This document shows, one piece after another, positions 9,567-17,813 of a stretch of 64,000 bases of DNA. Made by a program: the position numbers and the translations under genes. Location of the stretch: the NCBI RefSeq assembly GCF_003937945.1, contig NZ_RSEC01000008.1, positions 124,001-188,000 of the forward strand, in the 5' to 3' direction. Every line of letters begins with the position of its first letter. Within the stretch, counting starts at the first letter, position 1. The notes under the pieces are model-generated. The model saw only the letters and a list, made by a program, of their open reading frames with translations. It did no database searches and was not told the origin of the DNA. This stretch comes from Amycolatopsis eburnea. Lineage in GTDB: Bacteria > Actinomycetota > Actinomycetes > Mycobacteriales > Pseudonocardiaceae.

Positions 9567-11534
9567 TCAGGTGCGCCTGTGGTAGGGCAGGAACCGCCGG
9601 ACGAGCCGCAGCGGGGTGCGTTCCACCAGGTCGGGGCCGCGGACGGCGTCGAACGCCGACTCCAGCTGGTCGACGACGCCGGCGAGCTGCTCGCGGTCCG
9701 GCAGCGGCACCGACCGCGGTTCGCGCTGCTCGCGGATGGCGGTCGCCAGCTCGTCCAGCGCGGCCGTGAGCAGCTCGACGTCGGCCGGGTCCGGGGGCGG
9801 TACCCCGCGGCCGATCGTCACGCCGACCTCGGTGACCGCGTCCGCGACGCGTTCCTGCGCCGCGATCACCGGCCACCACGCCACCGCCTGGCGGCCGTTC
9901 GCCGACGGCTCGACGACGACCTGCTGGAACGCCGTCCGCAGGTCCGCCAGCGCCCGGTACGCGCCGCGGCGGGCTCGCGACCGAGCCAGCCGCGCCTCCC
10001 CCGAAGACGCCTCGACCAGCGCGCACGAGACGTACTTCGCGACGGCGTCCAGCCCGTCGGCCAGCCGGCCGCCGACCTGGGGACGGCGGCTGCCCGGCCA
10101 CAGCAGGTAGCCGAAGACCAGCACGATCACGCAGCCGAGCGCGGTGTCGACCAGCCGCGCCACCACGACGTTCCAGCTGCCGGTGTTGGCCAGGTCCATC
10201 TGCAGGATGATCAACGGCGTCACGAACGCGCTGAGGATGCCGTAGTTGCGCACCTTCCCGACCGCGACGCCGCCGGCGAAGATCGCGATCAGCGCGACCA
10301 GGATCCAGCCGCGGCCGCCGGCGGCGAGCACCACGGCGCCGATCCCGACGCCCACGAGCGTGCCGATCCCGCGCAGCACCGCGCGGCCGAAGACGGAACC
10401 GAAGTCGGGCTTGAGCACGATCCCGACGGTCAGCGTGATCCAGTAGGACCGCTCGAACGGCACCAGCAGGCCGACGACCTCGGCGATCGCGACGCAGAGG
10501 GTCAGCCGCAGCGCGGCGATCCAGGTCAGCGGGCCGGACGCGAGCGAGCCCGCCCACGTGCGCAGGCGCCGGTACCAGGGCGTGGGCTCGCGGCGCTTGC
10601 GGTCGTCGCCCTTGCCGATCCGGACCAGTCCCGCGTACAGGGCGGCCAGGCGCGGATCGGCCTCGTCCTCCGGCGCCGGCGGCGGTTCCGGCAGCGGCTG
10701 GCTGGCCAGCACCGACGCCGAAAGCGCGACGAAGTGGTCGATGACCTCCCGCGGCGGGCGGCGCCCGGCGTGGACCAGCGCCACCGACGCCTCGACCGCG
10801 GGTGTCGTGGCCGACAGCAGGTTGAGCAGCTGGCGGTAGGCGGCGTCGCGGCCGGACAGCCACGAGCGCGCGGTGAGCAGCTGGTCGTAGGCGGTGTTCA
10901 TCGCCGTGGTCAGCCGGTGGCGGGCCACGCGCGAGACGGCTTCGTCGGTCGCGGACAGCATCGCGGCCAGCTCGACGTAGACGTGCGCGACGGCGGTGCG
11001 CTCGGGGCTGGTCGCCCGGAACGTCCAGCTGACCAGCGCGACCAGGAAGCTCCAGGCCGCGCCGAGGCAGAAGTAGCCGAAGAGGACTTCGACGCGCACG
11101 CCGGTCGCGTGCTGGCCGGTGCCGAGCACGCAGAACACGAACATCTGCAGGCCGGCGACCGAGGCGTTGCTGCCGGCCGCGCTGATCAGCGCGGACACCG
11201 CGGCGACCAGGATCACCGCGGGCACGGACAGCGCCGGCACGCCGCCGGTGAGCAAGCCGACCAGGTAGCCGGCGGTCGCGGCGAGCGTCGCACCGCCCAG
11301 GCGTCGCGCGCGGTAGCGGTACGGGCCCGCCGATTCGGAGAGCACGGCGGGCAGCGCGCCGGTCGAGATGAGCGCGCCGACCGCGATGTCGCCCGCCGCG
11401 TAGGCCACTGCGAGCGGGACGGCCAGCGCGATCACGGCGCGGGCGACCATGTTCCACGGCACCGGGACCGGCTTGCTGCGCAGCAGCTGGGTCAGCCAGT
11501 GCGGCGCGGCGAGGTCGGGGCGCGGCGTGCTCAC
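9567..11534 (-). CDS. FUSC-family membrane transporter
   Basis: A 655-residue inner membrane protein of the fusaric acid resistance/aromatic acid exporter type. Two blocks of closely spaced hydrophobic helices (about residues 20-170 and 350-500) are separated by a soluble region, and a long soluble C-terminal domain follows; this duplicated plan is typical of the family. Such proteins are thought to export aromatic acids or similar compounds. The GTG at 11534 is preferred because GGGGG lies just upstream; an upstream in-frame codon at 11564 is possible. It follows the small antitoxin-like gene's promoter side without overlap. Confidence 0.8.
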   Translation of the reverse strand: MSTPRPDLAAPHWLTQLLRSKPVPVPWNMVARAVIALAVPLAVAYAAGDIAVGALISTGALPAVLSESAGPYRYRARRLGGATLAATAGYLVGLLTGGVPALSVPAVILVAAVSALISAAGSNASVAGLQMFVFCVLGTGQHATGVRVEVLFGYFCLGAAWSFLVALVSWTFRATSPERTAVAHVYVELAAMLSATDEAVSRVARHRLTTAMNTAYDQLLTARSWLSGRDAAYRQLLNLLSATTPAVEASVALVHAGRRPPREVIDHFVALSASVLASQPLPEPPPAPEDEADPRLAALYAGLVRIGKGDDRKRREPTPWYRRLRTWAGSLASGPLTWIAALRLTLCVAIAEVVGLLVPFERSYWITLTVGIVLKPDFGSVFGRAVLRGIGTLVGVGIGAVVLAAGGRGWILVALIAIFAGGVAVGKVRNYGILSAFVTPLIILQMDLANTGSWNVVVARLVDTALGCVIVLVFGYLLWPGSRRPQVGGRLADGLDAVAKYVSCALVEASSGEARLARSRARRGAYRALADLRTAFQQVVVEPSANGRQAVAWWPVIAAQERVADAVTEVGVTIGRGVPPPDPADVELLTAALDELATAIREQREPRSVPLPDREQLAGVVDQLESAFDAVRGPDLVERTPLRLVRRFLPYHRRT

Positions 11535-11602
11535 GCCCCCATCTTGACCTACGCTCACCGGCACGCTTAATTATCAATCTGTCAACAACGCGGGAGGTTC
11601 CG

Positions 11603-12040
11603 GTGGGCCGCAAGTTCTCCTTCGAGGTCAACCGCACGAGCACGGCGCCGCCGGAGGCGCTGTTCGAGCGTGAGGCCGAAGGCCCGCGCTGGGCGGAGTG
11701 GGGAAAGCCACTCATCGTGCAGGCCCGCTGGAAGCGGCCCGGCCCCGGCGTCGGCGCCGTCCGCGAGGTCGGGCTGTGGCCGGTGCTGATCCGCGAAGAG
11801 ACCGTCGAGTACGAGCCCGGCCGCAAGCACGTCTACACGTTCTTCGGCGCCAACCCGATCAAGGACTACCGGGCCGAGGTGCTCCTCACCCCGACCGCCG
11901 ACGGCGGCACGCACCTGCGGTGGACCGGGTCGTTCACCGAGCCGGTCAAGGGCAGCGGCCCGGCGCTGGCGGCCGGCCTGCGCGCGGTGATCCGGCTGTT
12001 CTCGGGCAAGCTCGTCAAAGCGGCCGAAACCGGGCGCTGA
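11603..12040 (+). CDS. SRPBCC-family protein (START/polyketide-cyclase fold)
   Basis: A 145-residue protein of the SRPBCC helix-grip fold: a short N-terminal strand F-S-F-E-V-N-R-T, a helix with P-R-W-A-E-W-G, several beta strands and a long C-terminal helix starting G-P-A-L-A-A-G-L. Members bind hydrophobic ligands, and some are called cyclases or coenzyme Q-binding proteins. The length and fold also match Rv0910, the toxin partner of Rv0909-type antitoxins, and an antitoxin-like gene is nearby at 9334. Because the FUSC gene lies between them on the opposite strand, pairing is only a suggestion. Confidence 0.75.
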   Translation: MGRKFSFEVNRTSTAPPEALFEREAEGPRWAEWGKPLIVQARWKRPGPGVGAVREVGLWPVLIREETVEYEPGRKHVYTFFGANPIKDYRAEVLLTPTADGGTHLRWTGSFTEPVKGSGPALAAGLRAVIRLFSGKLVKAAETGR

Positions 12041-12147
12041 CCTGGGTGCGCCGGGCCACACCAAGATCGCCCGGCGCAACTTCCGACCGCGGTCCCACGT
12101 CACTCTTTCGGGTGGTCTTTTGACCACCGCGGAAAGGGGGACGCGAG

Positions 12148-12912
12148 ATGAAACGACTGGCGGCGATCGTCGTCGCGGCGGCACTGGCGCTGACGGCGTG
12201 CTCGGCCGACGAGCCGGACCAGCGGGAGTTCGGCACCAGCCAGCCCAACCCGGCGCCGGGCGGCGGCCCGGGCGCGACGACCCCGGGGCCGTACCCGTTC
12301 GGCACGGTCCAGCAGAAGGCGCCCGCGGTCGAGAACGGCCAGGTCCCGGTGGTCCGGCGGATCACCACCGACAAGCCGTACGTCTTCCTCACCATGGACG
12401 ACGGCGCCGTGAAGGACCCGGCCGCGCCGAAGCTGATGCAGCAGAACGGCACCCACCCGGTGCTGTTCCTGAACCAGAAGTACGTGAAGGGCCACGAGGC
12501 CTACTTCAAGCAGATCCTCGACGCCACCGGCGCGACGCTCGGCGACCACACGGTCGACCACCCGAACCTCAAGGGCAAGCCGTACGAGTTCCAGCGCAAG
12601 GAGATCTGCGACGACGCCGACGACTTCCAGGCGTCACTCGGCGTCCGGCCGTCGCTGTTCCGGCCGCCGTTCGGCAACTACGACCAGAACACGCTGCGCG
12701 CGGCGGCCGCGTGCGGGATGCGCGCCGCGGTGCTGTGGACGGCCGCGGTCAACGACGGGCACGTCCAGTTCCAGTCCGGCGACAAGCTCAAGCCGGGCGA
12801 CATCGTGCTGATGCACTTCCGGAAGACGTTCACCGAGGACTACACGGCGTTCGTCGAGCAGGCGAAGAAGGACGGGCTCATCCCCGTCCCCCTGGCCGAC
12901 TTCCTCGGTTAG
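12148..12912 (+). CDS. Polysaccharide deacetylase lipoprotein
   Basis: A 254-residue secreted lipoprotein. The signal peptide ends in the lipobox L-T-A-C with Cys18 as the lipidated residue, followed by a Gly/Pro-rich linker. The NodB-homology domain starts near residue 75 and shows the metal and catalytic motifs M-D-D-G (usually T-F-D-D-G), H-T-V-D-H-P, R-P-P-F-G and L-M-H-F. Such enzymes remove acetyl groups from peptidoglycan or chitin oligomers outside the cell. The replacement of T-F by T-M in the first motif is minor. The gene's end overlaps that of the small beta-rich protein on the other strand by 4 bases. Confidence 0.87.
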   Translation: MKRLAAIVVAAALALTACSADEPDQREFGTSQPNPAPGGGPGATTPGPYPFGTVQQKAPAVENGQVPVVRRITTDKPYVFLTMDDGAVKDPAAPKLMQQNGTHPVLFLNQKYVKGHEAYFKQILDATGATLGDHTVDHPNLKGKPYEFQRKEICDDADDFQASLGVRPSLFRPPFGNYDQNTLRAAAACGMRAAVLWTAAVNDGHVQFQSGDKLKPGDIVLMHFRKTFTEDYTAFVEQAKKDGLIPVPLADFLG

Positions 12913-13382
12913 AGCACCACGGTCGGCGTCACGACCGTCCGGCGGCACGAGACGTCCCCGAGGTGCACGAGGATCTGCGTCGTCCCGCGCGGCACGTTGT
13001 CGAGCACGAACCGCCCGCCTTCGTCGGCGGTCGTCGACGACGTGCCGTGCTCGGCGACGCGCACCTCGACCCCGTACTGCCCGGCCGGCACCAGCCAGCC
13101 GTCGATGCGGTGCAGCTTGCCGATCTTGGTCAGGTTGATCATCACCGTCAGGTCGCTGACGGTGAACGTGATCGTGCCCGTGCCGCTGCCGCGGACGCCG
13201 GCGAGGTCGTCGAGCCGCTCCCAGCGGGCGACCTCGACGTCGAGGTCCTCGAGCGCGAGCGCGAACTGGACCCGCTGCACCAGGTCTCCCGGTGGCGGGT
13301 CGAACTCGTCGAGGAAGCTGCCGATCCCGGCCAGGATCAGGTCATCGGAAAAGGCCTCACCCGGCGCCCCGAGGTCGTTCAT
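12909..13382 (-). CDS. Sigma-factor-linked protein with a beta-rich C-terminal domain
   Basis: A 157-residue protein that I do not recognise by name. The N-terminal 60 residues are acidic and helical; the C-terminal 95 residues look like a beta sandwich, with S-T-T-A-D-E-G-G-R-F-V-L-D-N-V-P-R-G resembling a carboxypeptidase-regulatory-like (Ig-type) repeat. It has no signal peptide or membrane helix. Its ATG overlaps the stop of the upstream sigma factor gene (ATGA), so the two proteins are made together. A partner or regulator of that sigma factor is the obvious guess, without direct evidence. Confidence 0.7.
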   Translation of the reverse strand: MNDLGAPGEAFSDDLILAGIGSFLDEFDPPPGDLVQRVQFALALEDLDVEVARWERLDDLAGVRGSGTGTITFTVSDLTVMINLTKIGKLHRIDGWLVPAGQYGVEVRVAEHGTSSTTADEGGRFVLDNVPRGTTQILVHLGDVSCRRTVVTPTVVL

Positions 13383-13984
13383 CGGCTTCCCCCTTCACTG
13401 ACGAGGAGATCGCGCATCTGGTCGAGGCAGCGTCCTCGGGTCGGTCCGACGCTGCCGCGCGGCATGCGCAGCGCCTCGGCGACGAGCTGGTACTCCGCGC
13501 GGCCCGCGAGCACGGTCAGCCGGAGCAGTTCCTGACAGCGGTGGGGCAGCCGGACGAAGGCGCGCCAGACCCGGCGGTCGCGGTCGGCGCGGACGGCTTC
13601 GTCTTCGGGAGCCGGTTGGGTGCTCGGCATGGCGTCGGCGACTTCGTCGCTCAAGGGCACGGGCTGGATGCGGCGGCCGAACGGGTGGGTGGCCTCGCGG
13701 CGGGTGGTGGTGATCAACCAGGCGGCGAGTGCCTTGGGATCACGGAGCTTGCCGAGCTGGCTGAAGAGGGCGAGCCAGACGGTTTGCACGACGTCTTCGG
13801 CGACCGAGCGGTCGAGGCCGTTGGCGCGGGCGACGTGCCACACGAGCGGGGTCAGCTCGGCGACGAGGCGGTCCATCGCCCGGCGGTCACCGTCCCGGGC
13901 GGCCTGCATGCACGCGGCGTGCAGCTCGGCGCCGGTCAGGCCCTCCCAAGGCGGATCTACCTCTGTGGTTTGCACGTCGGTCAC
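13379..13984 (-). CDS. ECF-like sigma-70 family RNA polymerase sigma factor
   Basis: A 201-residue sigma factor. Region 2 is visible as a helical segment with L-V-W-H-V-A-R-A-N-G and D-R-S-V-A-E-D-V-V-Q-T-V-W-L-A-L-F, and region 4 as L-P-H-R-C-Q-E-L-L-R-L-T followed by a helix-turn-helix with M-P-R-G-S-V-G-P-T-R-G-R-C-L-D-Q-M-R. It has no region 1.1 or 3. The GTG at 13984 is chosen because AGAGGGG lies about 10 bases upstream; the frame stays open to 14089. It forms a coupled pair with the following small gene and no classical anti-sigma gene is visible next to it. Confidence 0.85.
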   Translation of the reverse strand: MTDVQTTEVDPPWEGLTGAELHAACMQAARDGDRRAMDRLVAELTPLVWHVARANGLDRSVAEDVVQTVWLALFSQLGKLRDPKALAAWLITTTRREATHPFGRRIQPVPLSDEVADAMPSTQPAPEDEAVRADRDRRVWRAFVRLPHRCQELLRLTVLAGRAEYQLVAEALRMPRGSVGPTRGRCLDQMRDLLVSEGGSR

Positions 13985-14404
13985 GGTATCTGCCCCTCTT
14001 CGGAAGAGTCTTCGAGTCGGCATTGGCAGTATCGCGGGTCCTTCGGGGGGAAGGAGCGTGCAGGTGGATCTCGGATACATCAAGGTCACTTACTTCGTGC
14101 GCTGGCGGTCAGTGGTCGCTGCGGGAGGCACCGGCCGGCGCGGATGCGCCCGCACCGGCCGGTGCTCCCCTCCCTCAAGGACCCGCTCCCCAACGGGTCC
14201 CGCCAGGTGTCCCCTCCCCCGAAGGGCACCCGGCCGACGGTGTCCGGCAGCCCCCTCGGCTCCCGGCCACCGCGTTTTCCGTCGAACCCGACACCCCCTG
14301 TCGTGTTCTTCCGTCCTCGGCTGCTCCACAGGACGCAGTGGGGAGACGGCCAGATACACGAATCGCCGAACTTTTTCGAAGATCGACGCACCGGCGCCGG
14401 TCGA
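13985..14404. other. 420-base intergenic region before the sigma factor gene
   Basis: No convincing gene. It must hold the promoter of the minus-strand sigma operon, but I cannot identify hexamers with confidence. It contains the hairpin listed at 14123-14169, and the rest is GC-rich sequence with short random frames on both strands. Confidence 0.6.
14123..14169 (-). terminator. GC-rich hairpin downstream of the SGNH hydrolase gene
   Basis: GCACCGGCCGG (14128-14138) pairs exactly with CCGGCCGGTGC (14155-14165), and the stem can extend by GGGAG/CTCCC with one bulge. It lies about 240 bases past the stop of the minus-strand hydrolase gene and upstream of the sigma gene, a plausible terminator between two same-strand units. 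The distance makes this tentative. Confidence 0.4.
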
Positions 14405-15067
14405 TCACAGAATGTGGTCCGCAAGCGTTTGCGCCCACCTCGCGTAGCCCGCCGGACCGGGGTGGAAGCGGTCCGAGGCGAAGGCCGCGGGGTCGAGCAG
14501 CGCGGGATCCATCGGGAGGTGGGTGACGCCGGGGACGCGGGCGAGGGCCGCCGCGGCCGCGTCGAGCGCGGTCGACCGCGCCGACAGGACGTCGCGCAGG
14601 GGCCGCGGCAGCGCCGGGAAGCGGGACATCGGCGGCACCCCGGCCAGGACGACGCGGACCGGGCCGAGCCGCCGCCGGAGCTCGACGACGAGGGCCAGGA
14701 GGTCGCGGCGGTAGGCCGGGGCGGACCGGAGTTCGATGGTGTCGTTGACGCCGAGGGCGATGACGACCAGGTCGGCCGGACGCACGAGCGGGACCAGGTC
14801 GGTACGCGTGACCCGGGCGTTGGCGCCGGTGCGGCCGACCGCCTGCCAGCGCACCGCCCGGCCGTCGCGGGCGAGTTCGCGGGCGAGGCAGCCGGTGAGC
14901 GCTTCCTCGTGGTGTGCCGCGCCGACGCCGTCCACCGTCGACTCGCCCAGGACGGCCAAGCGGAACGGCTCGCCGTCGCCGGGGACGAGCCCTTCGGTGG
15001 GTCCCGCGGCTCCCGGGAGCCGCGGGGTCGTCCGCTTGACGTACACAGCCTGCGCGATCAGCACCAT
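14405..15067 (-). CDS. SGNH/GDSL-type hydrolase
   Basis: A 220-residue esterase of the SGNH superfamily. Block I is L-G-E-S-T-V-D-G (Ser nucleophile, with GES in place of GDS), block II has G-R-T-G-A-N-A (Gly), block III is G-V-N-D (Asn), and block V is S-D-R-F-H-P (Asp-x-x-His). A short N-terminal hydrophobic stretch could tether it to the membrane. These enzymes remove acyl groups from lipids, sugars or peptides. The gene starts 10 bases after the end of the NAD(P)-binding gene on the same strand, so the two may share a transcript controlled by the TetR operator. Confidence 0.85.
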   Translation of the reverse strand: MVLIAQAVYVKRTTPRLPGAAGPTEGLVPGDGEPFRLAVLGESTVDGVGAAHHEEALTGCLARELARDGRAVRWQAVGRTGANARVTRTDLVPLVRPADLVVIALGVNDTIELRSAPAYRRDLLALVVELRRRLGPVRVVLAGVPPMSRFPALPRPLRDVLSARSTALDAAAAALARVPGVTHLPMDPALLDPAAFASDRFHPGPAGYARWAQTLADHIL

Positions 15068-15076
15068 GCTTCGACG

Positions 15077-15688
15077 CTAGCCGTGGGCGATGGAAACCTT
15101 GCGCCTGATCAGGGTGGGGTCCGCCACGGCGTCGAGCAGGTACGCGGCGACGTCGGCGCGGCGGATCGTGTAGCTGCCGCGCACGTTGCCGTCGAGGCGG
15201 CTCTTCACGACGCCGGTGCGCGGGCCGTTCAGCAGCATCGGCGGGCGGACGACGGTCCAGTCCGCGTCACTGGCCATGACCAGGTCCTCCATCGCGCGCA
15301 TGTCCGCGTAACCGTGCTTGAGGACCGCGTTGAGCAGCGGTTTCACGAGCGTGCGGGTGAAGACGCCGTCGCCGTCGGCGTCCAGGCCGCTGGCGCTGAC
15401 CACGAGCAGCCGCTTGGCCCCGGCCGCGAGCGCGGCGCGGGCGCCGTCGGTGCAGACGGTCGTCGGCCGGCGGTCGCGCGAGCCCAGCGCGGAGAGCACG
15501 GCGTCGCGGCCTTCGATCGCGGCGGTGAGTTTCTCCTGCTCGTGCAGCCCGGCGACGACGACCTCGGCCGGCAGGGCCAGCTTGGCGGGGTCGCGCACGA
15601 CGGCCGTGACGTGCCAGCCGCGGTCCAGTGCCTGCTTGACGACTTCGCCGCCGACGCCGCCGGTCGCGCCCAGAACGGTGATCCGCAT
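15077..15688 (-). CDS. NAD(P)H-binding oxidoreductase, atypical SDR/NmrA type
   Basis: A 203-residue Rossmann-fold protein opening with V-L-G-A-T-G-G-V-G-G-E-V, the NAD(P)-binding loop of the atypical short-chain dehydrogenase group (PF13460). D-W-T-V-V-R-P-P-M-L is the family's conserved C-terminal signature. Members include flavin reductases, quinone reductases and redox sensors without catalysis. It is divergent from a TetR regulator, and an exceptional 42-base inverted repeat lies in the gap, so repression by that TetR is likely. A GAGGAGAC site precedes the ATG. Confidence 0.85.
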   Translation of the reverse strand: MRITVLGATGGVGGEVVKQALDRGWHVTAVVRDPAKLALPAEVVVAGLHEQEKLTAAIEGRDAVLSALGSRDRRPTTVCTDGARAALAAGAKRLLVVSASGLDADGDGVFTRTLVKPLLNAVLKHGYADMRAMEDLVMASDADWTVVRPPMLLNGPRTGVVKSRLDGNVRGSYTIRRADVAAYLLDAVADPTLIRRKVSIAHG

Positions 15689-15701
15689 GGGTCTCCTCCT
15701 C

Positions 15702-15743
15702 GGTTAGTGAACACTCACCAGGTAAGGTGAGTGTTCACTAACC
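15702..15743. promoter_or_regulatory. TetR operator, 18-base perfect inverted repeat
   Basis: Positions 15702-15719 and 15726-15743 are exact reverse complements with the spacer AGGTAA. Each arm carries AGTGAACACTCACC, itself partly dyadic. The repeat begins 14 bases from the oxidoreductase ATG and ends 28 bases before the TetR ATG, so one bound repressor could block both promoters. Confidence 0.85.
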
Positions 15744-15770
15744 ACGCTGAGAACGCACTCAGGAGCCACC

Positions 15771-16334
15771 ATGGGAAGCCGTGCGGAGATCGTCGCCGCG
15801 GCCGCGAAGGTGATGCGCGAGCAGGGCTACGCGCACGCGACGACGAAGGTCATCGCGCAGACCGCGGGCTACTCGGAGGCGATGCTCTACAAGCACTTCC
15901 GCGACAAGACCGACCTGTTCCTCAGCGTGCTGGGCGAGGAGCTGCCCGCGCTGGGGGCAGCACTGGGCGAGCTGACCGCGAACCCGGGACGGGCGTCGCT
16001 GCGGGACAACCTCACCCGCGTCGCCCGGCTCGGTCTGGCGTTCTACCTCGGGGGGTTCCCGATCGCGGTCTCGGTGTTCTCCTCGCGCGAGCTGCTGCGG
16101 TCGCACCGCGAACGGCTAGGCGCGCACGGGCCGAAAGTGCTGCTCGACGGCGTCGCGAACTACCTGCGAGCCGAGGTTTCCCTGGGCCGGGTCAACGTCG
16201 CGACCGACGTCGAAGCGGCCGCGGCCCTGCTGCTCGGCGCGTGCTTCCAGCAGGCGTTCCTGGCCACGTTCGAGGAGCGCGAGCCGGCCGATCTCGCCGG
16301 CCGGCTCGCGGACACGCTGCTCGCCGCGCTCTAG
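15771..16334 (+). CDS. TetR-family transcriptional repressor
   Basis: A 187-residue TetR protein. The DNA-binding domain spans about residues 5-50, with A-T-T-K-V-I-A-Q-T-A-G-Y-S-E-A-M-L-Y-K-H-F as the helix-turn-helix; the rest is the helical ligand-binding domain. It is divergent from the NAD(P)-binding protein and a likely shared operator lies between them. CAGGAG lies 6 bases before the ATG. Its stop codon overlaps that of the convergent GbsR-like gene. Confidence 0.9.
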   Translation: MGSRAEIVAAAAKVMREQGYAHATTKVIAQTAGYSEAMLYKHFRDKTDLFLSVLGEELPALGAALGELTANPGRASLRDNLTRVARLGLAFYLGGFPIAVSVFSSRELLRSHRERLGAHGPKVLLDGVANYLRAEVSLGRVNVATDVEAAAALLLGACFQQAFLATFEEREPADLAGRLADTLLAAL

Positions 16335-16822
16335 GAGGCGTTCTTCTCCTCGCGCAGCTTGTGCCAGCGCTCGTACATCCCGTTGAGCTCTTCCATCATG
16401 AACGACAGGAAGTCCCGCATCTCCGCGAGCCGCTTCCCGGCCGGCGAGTCCTCGCCGAGGGCGTCGATGCCGTTCTCGGCCGCGTCGCGCCACATGGTGA
16501 TCATGCGGTCGCGCTTGAGGAAGGTCGCGTACCAGAGGTCGTCGAGGAGGCGGTAGTGGTCGCGGCGCTCGCCGGGCTCGCGCTCCTTGGCCACCAGGCC
16601 GATCTGCTCGAGGAAGCGCACCGCGCCCGAGATCGCGGCCGGGCTGACCGACAGCTGCGCGGCCAGGTCGGCGGCGGTCAGGCGGCCTTCGTCGGTGGTC
16701 ATCAGCGCGGCGAACACCCGCGCGGCCATGCGCTGCATGCCGATCTGCGAGAGCACCAGCGCCAGGCTCTCGACGTACCGGCGGACGGCGTCTTCATCTC
16801 GCTTCGTGTCAGGCGTCGTCAT
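16331..16822 (-). CDS. GbsR/MarR-type transcriptional regulator
   Basis: A 163-residue winged-helix regulator. Residues 10-100 hold a MarR/GbsR domain (R-M-A-A-R-V-F-A-A-L-M, L-T-A-A-D-L-A-A-Q-L-S-V-S-P-A-A-I-S-G-A-V-R-F-L recognition helices, then a wing with R-R-D-H-Y-R). The C-terminus is a long helix typical of regulators placed beside ABC exporters. The ATG at 16822 is preferred because GGGAGG lies 8 bases upstream. It is divergent from the ABC exporter genes and a perfect inverted repeat in the gap is its likely operator. Confidence 0.86.
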   Translation of the reverse strand: MTTPDTKRDEDAVRRYVESLALVLSQIGMQRMAARVFAALMTTDEGRLTAADLAAQLSVSPAAISGAVRFLEQIGLVAKEREPGERRDHYRLLDDLWYATFLKRDRMITMWRDAAENGIDALGEDSPAGKRLAEMRDFLSFMMEELNGMYERWHKLREEKNAS

Positions 16823-16880
16823 CGGCCCATCCTCCCGTACCCCGGCCCCCAAGATCACTCGCTCTATACATTTTCTTAAC

Positions 16881-16896
16881 TTCACAACTTTGTGAA
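16881..16896. promoter_or_regulatory. Operator of the GbsR-like regulator
   Basis: TTCACAACTTTGTGAA is a perfect 7-2-7 inverted repeat in the 94-base divergent gap, 20 bases before the ABC ATPase start, within an unusually AT-rich patch. The site suits a dimeric MarR-type repressor of the exporter. Confidence 0.7.
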
Positions 16897-16916
16897 ACCA
16901 GTGTAGCTTCCGAAGC

Positions 16917-17813
16917 ATGGAAAACGCCATCGCGATCTCCGGCCTCCACAAGTCGTTCGGCCGGACGAAGGCCCTCGACGGCCTCGATCTGCAGGTACCC
17001 GCTGGGGAGGTGCACGGCTTCCTCGGCCCGAACGGCGCCGGGAAGTCGACCACCGTCCGGGTCCTGCTCGGCTTGCTCCACGCGGACTCGGGGGACGTTC
17101 GCCTGCTCGGCGGCGACCCCTGGAAGGACGCCGCGAGCCTGCACCGCCGCCTGGCCTACGTGCCCGGCGACGTCAACCTCTGGCCCAACCTCTCCGGCGG
17201 CGAGGTGATCGACCTGCTCGGCCGCCTGCGCGGCGGGCTCGACGAGAAGCGCCGCGCCGACCTGATCGAGCGGTTCGACCTCGACCCGAAGAAGAAGGGG
17301 CGGACGTACTCGAAGGGCAACCGGCAGAAGGTCGCCATCGTCGCCGCCCTCGCCTCGCGCGTCGACCTGCTGATCCTCGACGAGCCGACGTCCGGCCTCG
17401 ACCCGCTGATGGAGGCGACGTTCCAGTACGCCATCCAGGAGGAGCGCGAGCAGGGCCGGACCGTGCTGCTCTCCAGTCACATCCTCGCCGAGGTCGAGGC
17501 GCTGTGCGACAAGGTCAGCATCATCCGCAACGGCCGCACGGTCGAGTCCGGGACGCTCGCCGAACTGCGCCACCTGACCCGCACGTCGATCACCGCCGAG
17601 CTGGCCGGCCCGCCGAACGGGCTGACGAAGCTGGCGAACGTCCACGACCTCAAGGTCGAGGGCAACCGCGTCCGCTTCGACGTCGAAACGCGGTCCCTCG
17701 ACGACGCCCTGCGCCAGCTCACCGAAGTCGGCGTGCGCAGCCTGGTCAGCCAGCCGCCGACGCTAGAAGAGCTGTTCCTGCGGCACTACACGACCGAAGC
17801 GAGCGCGAAATGA
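16917..17813 (+). CDS. ABC exporter ATP-binding subunit
   Basis: A 298-residue ATPase of the drug-exporter (DrrA-like) group. Walker A is G-P-N-G-A-G-K-S-T, the Q-loop region follows, the signature is Y-S-K-G-N-R-Q-K (a variant of LSGGQ that occurs in this exporter subgroup), Walker B is [13 protein letters not shown], and the switch His is in L-L-S-S-H-I-L. The C-terminal 80 residues are an extra regulatory domain. No Shine-Dalgarno sequence is visible before the ATG, so the mRNA may be leaderless. It overlaps the permease gene (ATGA) and forms the exporter with it. Confidence 0.92.
   Translation: MENAIAISGLHKSFGRTKALDGLDLQVPAGEVHGFLGPNGAGKSTTVRVLLGLLHADSGDVRLLGGDPWKDAASLHRRLAYVPGDVNLWPNLSGGEVIDLLGRLRGGLDEKRRADLIERFDLDPKKKGRTYSKGNRQKVAIVAALASRVDLLILDEPTSGLDPLMEATFQYAIQEEREQGRTVLLSSHILAEVEALCDKVSIIRNGRTVESGTLAELRHLTRTSITAELAGPPNGLTKLANVHDLKVEGNRVRFDVETRSLDDALRQLTEVGVRSLVSQPPTLEELFLRHYTTEASAK

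Noticed and set aside
9106..9769. Two open frames on opposite strands that begin with nearly the same peptide near 9275-9321
   Set aside because: They share sequence only because both read through the two arms of the 57-base palindrome; neither has coding support elsewhere.
14086..14438. Short minus-strand frames in the gap between the sigma and SGNH genes
   Set aside because: No ribosome-binding site, unfavourable codon use and no recognisable product.
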